The position numbers and the translations under genes were made by a program. Under the pieces are notes generated by a model, which did no database searches, had not been told where the DNA came from, and worked only from the letters and a program-made list of their open reading frames with translations. Of a stretch of DNA of 7,313 nucleotides, positions 1-6,149 are shown in pieces; position 1 is the first letter of the stretch, and the number at the start of each line of letters is the position of its first letter. Source of the DNA: Pseudomonas sp. (GTDB taxonomy: Bacteria; Pseudomonadota; Gammaproteobacteria; Pseudomonadales; Pseudomonadaceae); NCBI GenBank assembly GCA_026398835.1, contig JAPLSD010000812.1, forward strand, positions 1 through 7,313, given 5' to 3'.

Positions 1-1
1 C

Positions 2-652
2 CTAGCTCAGCCAGTCGAGGGTCAGGATCAGTCGGCGTTCTCCCGGTGCCAGTTGCGGTGAGCGATGGATCAGGCCGAAACCTTCATTGCCGTGCCATTT
101 CTCACCCTTGAGCAAGGCCACTTCACCACAGGCGACTTGCTGAATCTTTGAGTCATCCAGCGGCTCGGCGTCGGTCTTGCCCAGCTGCCGACGATCCATC
201 ACCCCTTCACGCAACCATTGGCTGCCGATGCCCGCAAAAGTGGTGATCAAGCGCACGGGCACATGATCGACGTGGAAACGCGGGCACATGGCCTTGTCCA
301 GCACCCGCAGGCGCAGGCCGATGCGCTTGGCGCCCAGCAGACAGGCGAAGGCGCTGACCAGCCAGGAGATGTCGGCGATAAAACCTTCGTAGCCCTCCAG
401 GTCGCTGAAGCCTGAGGCCAGGCCTTGCAGATTCGGTTCTGAATCTTCATTGGCCAACTCCAGCGATAATGATTCGGCCAGTGGCTCACCCAAGGACAGC
501 AGCAGCGTGCCGAAATCGGCGACATGCACTGGCAGGTGGCGTTGCCAGACAGCTAGATTCACTCCGTCGTCCAGAATCTGAGTGAGCGCTTCTGGTGTCT
601 CACCCCGGACCTGACGAATTATCGGGCGCAGCTTCAAACTGGACGCGAGCAT
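2..652 (-). CDS. DUF1826 family protein, second gene of the zigA operon
   Basis: Protein of 216 residues assigned to DUF1826, a family without established function that commonly travels with ZigA-type GTPases in Pseudomonas. The start chosen is the ATG at 652-650. It shares one base with the zigA stop (TGATG) and has a GAGGTG ribosome site (666-661) eight bases upstream; a TTG one codon earlier is less likely. Translation is therefore probably coupled to zigA. There is no signal peptide or membrane segment, so it is probably cytosolic. The conserved-looking core is the CPRFHVDH block (residues 123-130), R134, a GSQWL segment (143-147), KGEKW (182-186) and HRSP (196-199), followed by R206/R207 and a hydrophobic C-terminal strand. 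H127-x-D129, H196 and R206/R207 are arranged like the metal and 2-oxoglutarate ligands of Fe(II) oxygenases; this is inference, not a known assignment. The gene ends two bases inside the window and is complete. Confidence 0.85.
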   Translation of the reverse strand: MLASSLKLRPIIRQVRGETPEALTQILDDGVNLAVWQRHLPVHVADFGTLLLSLGEPLAESLSLELANEDSEPNLQGLASGFSDLEGYEGFIADISWLVSAFACLLGAKRIGLRLRVLDKAMCPRFHVDHVPVRLITTFAGIGSQWLREGVMDRRQLGKTDAEPLDDSKIQQVACGEVALLKGEKWHGNEGFGLIHRSPQLAPGERRLILTLDWLS

Positions 653-1860
653 CAAGCCGCCACCTCTTCATGCCAAGGGCCAAAAGGGTCGACCATCAGT
701 CGCCAGCCTTCCACGCCCACGGCCATTTCGTCGTCGGTCAGCAGGCAGCTATCAAGCTCGGCATTGAGCTGGGCGAAGTCGATGTTCTGACCGATGAACA
801 CCAGTTCCTGACGGCAATCACCGGTGGCGGCGGTCCAGTTTTCCATGATCGCCGAGATGCTTTCCTGGTCCTGTGGCCACTGCGGTTTCGGCACGAATCG
901 CCACCAGCGTCCGGCAAAGCCATGACGCATCAAGCCGCCAGCCTGGGACCAGCTTCCAGCATCCTGATGCTTGCTGGCCAGCCAGAAAAAACCCTTGGAA
1001 CGCAGCAGTTTGCCGTTCACCCACGGGCGGTCGATGAAGCTGAAAAAGCGCTGTGGATGGAAGGGACGTCGCGCCCGATAAGCCGTCGAGGCGATGCCGT
1101 ATTCCTCGGTTTCCGGCACGTGCTCACCGCGCAATTCCTGCAACCAGCCCGGCGCCTGAGCGGCACGTTCGAAGTCGAAACGCCCGGTATTGAGGATCTT
1201 CTTCAGCGGTACTTCACCCATCACCATCGGGATGATTTCTGCCTGGGAGTTGAGCCGTTCGAGAATGGCGATCAGCTCCTGGCGGTCGCTGCGGCTGATC
1301 AGATCGATTTTGCTGATCAGAATCACGTCGGCGAACTCGATCTGCTCGATCAACAGATCCGTGATCGATCGCTCATCCTCCTCGCCCAGGGTTTCGCCAC
1401 GGGAGGCGAGGCTTTCGGCCGCTTGATAGTCGAGCAGGAAATTCATGCCGTCGACCACCGTGACCATGGTGTCGAGTCGGGCGATGTCGGCCAGGCTCTG
1501 GCCTTCCTCATCACGGAAAGTGAAGGTTTCCGCCACCGGCAAAGGCTCGGATATACCGGTGGATTCGATCAGCAGGTAATCGAATCGACCTTCTTTGGCG
1601 AGCTTGCTGACCTCTTCCAGCAAGTCTTCACGCAAGGTGCAGCAAATGCAGCCATTGCTCATTTCGACGAGTTTTTCCTCGGCGCGATTCAGCATGACAT
1701 CGCGCTGAACCTCGCTGCCGTCGATGTTGATCTCGCTCATATCGTTGACGATCACCGCCACCCGAAGGTTGTCGCGGTTGCGCAGAACGTAATTGAGCAG
1801 CGTACTTTTACCGGCGCCGAGAAAGCCGGACAGCACAGTAACGGGAAGGCGATTGGGCAT
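652..1860 (-). CDS. zigA: ZigA-type COG0523 GTPase (CobW/YjiA family zinc chaperone)
   Basis: A 402-residue P-loop GTPase of the COG0523 family, thought to deliver or manage zinc under starvation. Visible motifs: Walker [10 protein letters not shown] (residues 12-20); the family metal motif CICC (71-74, C71/C73/C74); ESTG (99-102), the Walker B/switch element; and SKID (183-186), the guanine-specificity motif. A CobW C-terminal domain follows from about 257 to 380. Length is normal for the subgroup. It is cytosolic, with no signal peptide. The ATG at 1860-1858 puts Walker A at the usual distance from the N-terminus; its ribosome site is weak. The edge of a Zur-like operator lies 32 bases upstream, which supports Zur repression, and DUF1826 follows with a one-base overlap. 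The assignment to ZigA rather than another COG0523 member rests on the operator, the neighbours and recall of the P. aeruginosa locus. Specific client proteins cannot be read from the sequence. Confidence 0.93.
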   Translation of the reverse strand: MPNRLPVTVLSGFLGAGKSTLLNYVLRNRDNLRVAVIVNDMSEINIDGSEVQRDVMLNRAEEKLVEMSNGCICCTLREDLLEEVSKLAKEGRFDYLLIESTGISEPLPVAETFTFRDEEGQSLADIARLDTMVTVVDGMNFLLDYQAAESLASRGETLGEEDERSITDLLIEQIEFADVILISKIDLISRSDRQELIAILERLNSQAEIIPMVMGEVPLKKILNTGRFDFERAAQAPGWLQELRGEHVPETEEYGIASTAYRARRPFHPQRFFSFIDRPWVNGKLLRSKGFFWLASKHQDAGSWSQAGGLMRHGFAGRWWRFVPKPQWPQDQESISAIMENWTAATGDCRQELVFIGQNIDFAQLNAELDSCLLTDDEMAVGVEGWRLMVDPFGPWHEEVAA

Positions 1861-1892
1861 CAGGGTGTCTCATCAGGGCGGGACTTATTTTA

Positions 1893-1907
1893 TGTTATAG
1901 TATAACA
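1893..1907. promoter_or_regulatory. Zur operator 1 (zigA / small secreted gene)
   Basis: The sequence TGTTATAGTATAACA is a perfect 7-1-7 inverted repeat and closely matches the gammaproteobacterial Zur consensus, centred on GTTATAnTATAAC. It lies 32 bases before the zigA ATG and 79 bases before the ATG at 1987, so it could repress both directions. It contains -10-like hexamers on both strands (TATAGT at 1896-1901 on plus, TATACT at 1904-1899 on minus), but I found no convincing -35 partner for either. Zur binding is inferred from the match and from the function of the flanking genes. Confidence 0.85.
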
Positions 1908-1938
1908 ATGCAATTTAGCCAATACCCTCTTGTTACCA

Positions 1939-1964
1939 GCGCCGAAGGGCGCAATGCTTGCGCC
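1939..1964 (+). other. Two mutually exclusive hairpins in a 5' leader
   Basis: Between operator 1 and the ATG at 1987, GCGCC (1939-1943) can pair with GGCGC (1948-1952) around a GAAG loop. The same GGCGC, as part of GGCGCAA (1948-1954), can instead pair perfectly with TTGCGCC (1958-1964) around a TGC loop. The two structures share 1948-1952 and cannot form together. No T-tract follows, so neither is a canonical terminator. The second structure ends 22 bases before the start codon. Function is unknown. Confidence 0.5.
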
Positions 1965-1986
1965 AACCCGCCTCATGAGAAACCCC

Positions 1987-2367
1987 ATGCGCAACACTCT
2001 GAAATGCACGCTGTTGGGCCTTGCGCTGCTTGCCGCGAGCAACACCTTCGCGCAACTGCCGAGCACGCTCGCCAACTGCACCCGCAGCGCCAACCTGCTG
2101 GCCTGCGTGGATGCCGATGGCAATGCCTACAGCGTCGCCACGGCCGGCAGCACCACGTATCTGCGGGGTTTCGAAGTAATCGGCAAACGTTACTGGTCGC
2201 AGACCAACAGTCGTTACGGGCAACTGACGTTCTTCACCGGCATCGCTTCCGACGGCGAAGCCTGGGTCGGCTACAGCCGCCGTGTTGGCTGGACCACCGT
2301 CAACCGGTTCTCCAGTTCCGGTGGCACCAGTGCCAAGTTCACTTGCAGCCGTATTAGCGGTTGTTAG
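1987..2367 (+). CDS. Small secreted four-cysteine protein, function unknown
   Basis: A predicted 126-residue exported protein that I do not recognise. Residues 1-22 form a standard Sec signal peptide: a positively charged N-terminus, a LLGLALLAA core and probable cleavage after TFA. The mature part is about 104 residues, rich in Ser/Thr/Gly and aromatics, with four cysteines (C31, C40, C120, C126). The pattern of one pair near each end would suit two disulfides in the periplasm or outside the cell. There is no lipobox and no His-rich metal segment. The ATG at 1987 is preferred over in-frame ATGs at 1975 and upstream because GAGA lies six bases before it and the signal peptide then has normal length. 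The gene sits 79 bases downstream of Zur operator 1, divergent from zigA, and converges on the amidase gene with a four-base overlap. In the P. aeruginosa locus, as I recall it, dksA2 lies in this region; this protein is not DksA. Confidence 0.8.
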   Translation: MRNTLKCTLLGLALLAASNTFAQLPSTLANCTRSANLLACVDADGNAYSVATAGSTTYLRGFEVIGKRYWSQTNSRYGQLTFFTGIASDGEAWVGYSRRVGWTTVNRFSSSGGTSAKFTCSRISGC

Positions 2368-3578
2368 ACCTGGTTTCTTTTCTGATCCTGCTGCCAGGCC
2401 ATGTAGCTGTTGACCGGTGGATTCTTCTGGAAGTAGCGCTGCAACCCTTCGAACAAGCCGTCGGCCACCGCCTGCTGGTGTCGTGGGGTAACCAGTCGCT
2501 GACTGTCGCGGCTGTTGGAGATGAAGCCGGTTTCCACCAGGATTGAAGGCACGTCCGGCGATTTGAGCACCGCGAAACCAGCCTGTTCCACACGCTTCTG
2601 ATGCAGCGTGGTGATCCCTGCGAGGCTACCGAGCACCGTGCCGCCCAACTGCAAACTGGCAGCGATGGTCGCGTTCATCGACATATCGAGAATCACCCCA
2701 GCGAGCATTGGGTCCTTGTCCTTCAGATTGAGCAGGCTGGTGGCGCCCAACAAGTCAGCGCCGTTTTCCCGTTGCGCCATGAAGCGCGCCGTGGCGGAAG
2801 TCGCGCCGCCCTCGGACAAGGCATACACCGAAGCTCCGGACGCTGTAAGCCTTGGCGCGGCGTCGGCATGCACCGAGATAAACATGTCGGCGTTGTGCTT
2901 GCGGGCGATCTCCACGCGTTTTCGCAGCGGCACGAAGAAGTCATCGTTACGCACCAGCTTCACATCAAAACCCTTCTCCCGTTTCAGTCGCTTGGCCAAC
3001 AGTTGCGCGATGGACAGCACCACATCTTTTTCGCGCTCACCCTTGGCGCCAACCGCACCTGGATCCTTACCGCCATGGCCGGGATCGACCACCACGATGA
3101 TGTCGCGCTTGGGATGAGCTTTATCCACCGGTGTTTCACGCGGAACCAAAGGCGCAGCGGCAATCTGTATCGGCACGTGGGCACTGCTGGTGAGATCGAG
3201 TACCAGCCGATGACCCTGCCCGTCCTGCGGCGGCAACTGAAAGCTGTTGAGCTGCACCGGCCCGGTGAGGTCGAGCACGATCCGTGTATCGCCTTGCCCT
3301 AAGTGCCCTGAGCGGATCGAACGAATCACCGTGTTGGCCAGCGCCAACTGATTGAAGTCGCCACTCAGGCGCGCGCCACTCAATTCGATAATCAGCCGTT
3401 GCGGCTCGGTCAGCGAGAAGGTCTTGTACTGCACTGGTCCGCTCAGATCGAGCACCAGCCGCAGCTTGTCATCCGAACGCCAGAGCCGGGCATTGCGGAT
3501 TTGCGTGGCGGACACTCCCAGCGGTAAAGCGAAGGCCACACTGGCCATAAGCAGGTTGAGCAATTGACGTCTGTGCAT
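2364..3578 (-). CDS. amiA: N-acetylmuramoyl-L-alanine amidase (AMIN + Amidase_3)
   Basis: Periplasmic zinc hydrolase that cleaves the bond between N-acetylmuramic acid and L-alanine in peptidoglycan, typically during daughter-cell separation. With the ATG at 3578 it has 404 residues and begins MHRRQLLNLL, a twin-arginine-like motif followed by a hydrophobic stretch ending near VSA (residue 24). Tat export is known for E. coli AmiA and AmiC. An upstream in-frame TTG at 3614 would bury this signal and is less likely. The AMIN domain spans about 26-130 and a linker about 131-158. The Amidase_3 catalytic domain (about 160-385) carries H168 (DPGHGG), E183 (REKDVVL), H237 (SVHADA) and the catalytic E349 (VETGF). 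The insert at about 269-325 corresponds to the autoinhibitory helix region of the AmiB/AmiC family. It is divergent from folE2 across Zur operator 2. The symbol amiA follows the P. aeruginosa locus as I recall it; amiC would also be defensible. Confidence 0.92.
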   Translation of the reverse strand: MHRRQLLNLLMASVAFALPLGVSATQIRNARLWRSDDKLRLVLDLSGPVQYKTFSLTEPQRLIIELSGARLSGDFNQLALANTVIRSIRSGHLGQGDTRIVLDLTGPVQLNSFQLPPQDGQGHRLVLDLTSSAHVPIQIAAAPLVPRETPVDKAHPKRDIIVVVDPGHGGKDPGAVGAKGEREKDVVLSIAQLLAKRLKREKGFDVKLVRNDDFFVPLRKRVEIARKHNADMFISVHADAAPRLTASGASVYALSEGGATSATARFMAQRENGADLLGATSLLNLKDKDPMLAGVILDMSMNATIAASLQLGGTVLGSLAGITTLHQKRVEQAGFAVLKSPDVPSILVETGFISNSRDSQRLVTPRHQQAVADGLFEGLQRYFQKNPPVNSYMAWQQDQKRNQV

Positions 3579-3643
3579 GACATGTACCGCTGATAAGGGA
3601 GCGTCCGTACTCAACTTGACGTGATGAAAGGCCGTTCAGAAAA

Positions 3644-3671
3644 AAGACATCGTCGACTGTAAAGTTATAAT
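3644..3671 (+). promoter_or_regulatory. folE2: Candidate sigma-70 promoter for the folE2 operon
   Basis: A perfect TATAAT (3666-3671) lies inside Zur operator 2. AAGACA (3644-3649) is a possible -35 with a 16-base spacer. Transcription would begin near 3678, about 30 bases before the ATG at 3709. Zur bound here would cover the -10 directly. The -35 match is only partial (4 of 6). Confidence 0.5.
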
Positions 3672-3676
3672 ATAAC
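3664..3676. promoter_or_regulatory. Zur operator 2 (folE2 operon / amidase)
   Basis: GTTATA-A-TATAAC is a perfect 6-1-6 inverted repeat. Taken as 15 bases (3663-3677), it differs from operator 1 at only two positions, the first base and the centre. It lies 32 bases before the folE2 ATG at 3709 and 85 bases before the amidase ATG. That matches the spacing at operator 1, where one start is 32 and the other 79 bases away. Zur is the expected regulator, by consensus match and gene content. Confidence 0.87.
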
Positions 3677-3694
3677 ATGTCGAATCATTTCCAA
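3667..3694 (-). promoter_or_regulatory. Candidate sigma-70 promoter for the amidase gene
   Basis: On the minus strand TTGGAA (3694-3689) and TATTAT (3672-3667) are separated by 16 bases. The -10 candidate again lies inside Zur operator 2, so both divergent promoters could be blocked by the same bound repressor. Because the operator is AT-rich and palindromic, a -10-like hexamer on each strand is partly expected, so this is tentative. Confidence 0.35.
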
Positions 3695-3708
3695 CGATGG
3701 ACCTGCTT

Positions 3709-4605
3709 ATGAACGCGCTGACTCTGCCGGATATCGCCGCGCAGTCCTCACGCCAAGCCTTGCCACTCGATTGGGTGGGCATGTGCGGCATTGCTCTACC
3801 GGTGTTGTTCGATGGCCAGCGAATCAGCGCAAAAGCGGATGCCGGCGTCAGCCTCGATGATGGCGAGACGCGCGGCATTCATATGTCACGTCTGTATCTG
3901 GCGCTGGAAATGCTCGAACAGGAAAACCTTACACCACTGCTTTTACGTCGGGTTCTGCAACGTTTTCTCGACAGCCATGACGGTTTGTCGAGCAGCGCTT
4001 TCCTGCGGATTCACACTGATCTATTGCTCAAACGGCCAGCATTGGTCAGCCCGCTGGCCGGTTGGAAAACCTATCCGGTGAGCATCCAAGCGCGGCTTAA
4101 AAACGCAATGTTCCACGTGGAACTAAAAATCGAGGTTACTTATTCCTCAACCTGCCCCTGCTCAGCTGCGCTTTCGAGGCAGTTAATTCAGCAGCAATTT
4201 GTCGATGACTTTGCCAACAAAGCGTTGCTGCACGCCGACGTCCTTGCGTGGCTCGGATCGTCAAAGGGCATCGTCGCAACGCCTCACAGTCAGCGCAGCA
4301 GTGCACAGATGCAGTTGCGTTTGGACGACTACCTCGAAGGCCTGCCGTTGATCGCAGTGATCAACGACGCCGAAGCAGCACTCGGCACTGTCGTTCAAAC
4401 CGCGGTGAAACGTGCCGACGAACAAGCCTTCGCCTTGGCCAATGGTCAGAATTTGATGTTCTGCGAAGACGCCGCCCGACGTTTGAACCTGGCCTTGAAA
4501 AGATCCCTCGGCATCAACGCCTTCCACCTGCGAGTCATCCACGCCGAAAGCCTACACGCCCACGACGCCGTGGCTGAAAGCCGCTGGAACTGGGAGGCTG
4601 CATGA
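3709..4605 (+). CDS. folE2: GTP cyclohydrolase IB (FolE2), zinc-independent
   Basis: Converts GTP to 7,8-dihydroneopterin triphosphate, the first step of tetrahydrofolate synthesis. FolE2 enzymes replace the zinc-dependent FolE when zinc is scarce because they can use manganese or other divalent metals. The 298-residue protein has the RGIHMSRL block (56-62 plus flank, H58), the family signature STCPCS (147-152, with C149 and C151), HSQRS (193-197) and the MFCEDAARR segment (E253). Length is typical. The start chosen is the ATG at 3709 (MNALTLPDIA), with GGA (3699-3701) seven bases upstream. An in-frame ATG at 3697 would add four residues and has no visible ribosome site. It is the first gene of the rightward operon, under Zur operator 2; its stop overlaps the next start as ATGA. 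There is no signal peptide, so it is cytosolic. Confidence 0.95.
   Translation: MNALTLPDIAAQSSRQALPLDWVGMCGIALPVLFDGQRISAKADAGVSLDDGETRGIHMSRLYLALEMLEQENLTPLLLRRVLQRFLDSHDGLSSSAFLRIHTDLLLKRPALVSPLAGWKTYPVSIQARLKNAMFHVELKIEVTYSSTCPCSAALSRQLIQQQFVDDFANKALLHADVLAWLGSSKGIVATPHSQRSSAQMQLRLDDYLEGLPLIAVINDAEAALGTVVQTAVKRADEQAFALANGQNLMFCEDAARRLNLALKRSLGINAFHLRVIHAESLHAHDAVAESRWNWEAA
4593..4597 (+). promoter_or_regulatory. Strong Shine-Dalgarno inside folE2 for the ABC ATPase gene
   Basis: GGAGG lies within the last codons of folE2, four bases before the ATG at 4602. Combined with the ATGA overlap, it fixes the ATPase start and suggests translational coupling. Confidence 0.75.
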
Positions 4606-5270
4606 TCCGTTGCCAGGCTTTACGCTGGGGCGCACCCGGTCAGCCTCTCACTCCCCCGGTCACCTTCGAACTGGCGAACGGCAGCCTGACCGCGGTAGTT
4701 GGCGCCAACGGTTCGGGCAAAAGCAGCCTGTTGAAAGTTATCGCCGGGTTACAACGACCGCTGGCTGGCAACGTCGAACTGGATGTTCCACGGCGCGGCA
4801 GTTTGTCTTTTCTACCGCAACAACAGCATCTGGACCGACAGTTCCCCATCAGTCTGCAAGAGCTGGTCGCCGCTGGATTCTGGGGCAATAAACAAACTCC
4901 CCACGTGCGCAGCCAACGCCTGGGGGCAGTGCTGGAAGACTGGCATCTGAGTGGCCTGGAACATCGCCCATTGATGGCCTTGTCTGGCGGCGAACTGCAA
5001 CGCGCCCTTCTCGCCCGATTGAGTCTCGCCGAAGCACCGGTGCTGTTGCTCGACGAACCCCACGCCGCACTCGACGAACTCGGCCAGGCACTGCTTTGGA
5101 AACACATCCACACCTGGCATGCCGAAGGCAGGACGCTGGTCGTCGTCTGCCATGATCTGGCCGCTGTGCGCCAACACATTCCTCAAGCCCTGCTGATCAA
5201 AAGCAGCGGTTGCGTACTTGCGCCCAGCGTCGAACTGATCAAGCAACAACCTCAGACGCAGGTCGCTTGA
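4602..5270 (+). CDS. Metal ABC transporter ATP-binding protein (ZnuC-like)
   Basis: A 222-residue ABC ATPase that would power metal uptake from the cytosolic face of the permease. Motifs in order: Walker A GANGSGKSS (34-42), Q-loop LPQQ (71-74), ABC signature LSGGELQ (127-133), Walker B PVLLLDEP (146-153), D-loop AALD (155-158) and the switch histidine H184 in VCHD. All catalytic elements are intact. It ends soon after the core fold and has little of the C-terminal extension found in the longer E. coli ZnuC. The start overlaps the folE2 stop as ATGA, and its stop is one base before the permease start, so the genes are almost certainly co-transcribed. Zinc rather than manganese specificity is inferred from the operon and binding protein, not from this subunit. 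It appears to be a second importer separate from a znuA-zur-znuCB locus, since no zur gene is present. Confidence 0.92.
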   Translation: MIRCQALRWGAPGQPLTPPVTFELANGSLTAVVGANGSGKSSLLKVIAGLQRPLAGNVELDVPRRGSLSFLPQQQHLDRQFPISLQELVAAGFWGNKQTPHVRSQRLGAVLEDWHLSGLEHRPLMALSGGELQRALLARLSLAEAPVLLLDEPHAALDELGQALLWKHIHTWHAEGRTLVVVCHDLAAVRQHIPQALLIKSSGCVLAPSVELIKQQPQTQVA

Positions 5271-5271
5271 T

Positions 5272-6138
5272 ATGGTCGTCGCCGCTCAACTTTGGCAACC
5301 ATTCCACGAGTTCGTGTTCATGCGTCGAGCCTTGCTCGGCGGTCTGGTATTGGCCTGTAGCACCGCTCCGCTCGGGGTGTTTTTGATTCTGCGGCGCATG
5401 AGCCTGATCGGCGATGCGGTGGCTCACGGGATTTTGCCAGGGGCTGCATTGGGCTTCTGGTTCGCCGGTTTGAGTCTGCCGGCACTGACCATTGGTGGCC
5501 TCGGAGCCGGCCTGAGCATGGCCGGTCTCGCCGCGTGGATCACCCGCCGTACCGGCTTAAGGGAAGACGCCAGTCTCGCGGCGATCTACCCGATTTCGCT
5601 AGCCAGCGGTGTGCTGATTCTCGGCATCGCCGGCAAGCGTCTGGACCTCCTGCACCTGCTATTCGGCTCGGCACTCGCCGTCGATGGAGCGACCTTGACC
5701 GGCATGCTGTGGGTCTCGGGTTTCAGCCTGATTGCCATGGCGGCGATCTATCGACCGCTACTGCTGGACACCCTCGACCCGCTTTTCCTGCAAACCGTCA
5801 GCCGGCTCGGGCCGTTGGCTCACGGACTGTTTCTGACCCTGGTGGTGCTGAATCTGGTGATCGGTTTCCAGGCCATTGGCGCGCTGATGGTGGTCGGTTT
5901 GATGATGTTGCCGGCTGCGTCTTCGCGCTTCTGGAGTCGACGCTTGCCAGTGTTGATGGTCATCGCCGCGATGCTCGGTTGCCTCTCGGTATGGCTCGGT
6001 CTGTTGCTGTCGTTCTACTACTCGCTGCCCAGCGGCCCGGCCATCGTGCTAGTGGCTGGCGCTCTGTACTTGCTGTCCGTGGTGTTCGGTCCAGTGCACG
6101 GTTTGCTGCGCCGCCCGACTTTGCTCACATTCCAATGA
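5272..6138 (+). CDS. Metal ABC transporter permease (ZnuB-like, ABC-3 family)
   Basis: A 288-residue inner-membrane protein of the ABC-3 (zinc/manganese/iron chelate) permease family, which would form the transmembrane channel as a dimer. I count about eight hydrophobic spans: roughly 19-40, 54-72, 74-91, 102-120, 143-161, 183-217 (two short ones), 225-250 and 254-274. The family hallmark is SLIGDAVAHGILPG (44-57), with D48 and H52. A cytosolic loop around 91-100 and the region near 121-128 probably contact the ATPase. The ATG at 5272 is one base after the ATPase stop. The stop at 6136-6138 is followed after eleven bases by the binding-protein gene. The family assignment is firm; the metal is inferred from context. 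Confidence 0.92.
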   Translation: MVVAAQLWQPFHEFVFMRRALLGGLVLACSTAPLGVFLILRRMSLIGDAVAHGILPGAALGFWFAGLSLPALTIGGLGAGLSMAGLAAWITRRTGLREDASLAAIYPISLASGVLILGIAGKRLDLLHLLFGSALAVDGATLTGMLWVSGFSLIAMAAIYRPLLLDTLDPLFLQTVSRLGPLAHGLFLTLVVLNLVIGFQAIGALMVVGLMMLPAASSRFWSRRLPVLMVIAAMLGCLSVWLGLLLSFYYSLPSGPAIVLVAGALYLLSVVFGPVHGLLRRPTLLTFQ

Positions 6139-6149
6139 GGTGTTTCCCG

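Noticed and set aside
595..1905. Long plus-strand open frame (436 codons) opposite zigA
   Set aside because: It is antisense to a clearly real GTPase gene, shows no recognisable domain, and is explained by the codon bias of the GC-rich gene on the other strand.
1908..2357. Plus-strand open frame beginning at ATG 1908 next to Zur operator 1
   Set aside because: It is out of frame with the signal-peptide protein, rich in His/Gln/Arg, and lacks a ribosome site because the operator is immediately upstream.
2601..3302. Plus-strand open frames opposite the amidase gene
   Set aside because: They are antisense to intact AMIN/Amidase_3 coding sequence and have no domain features of their own.
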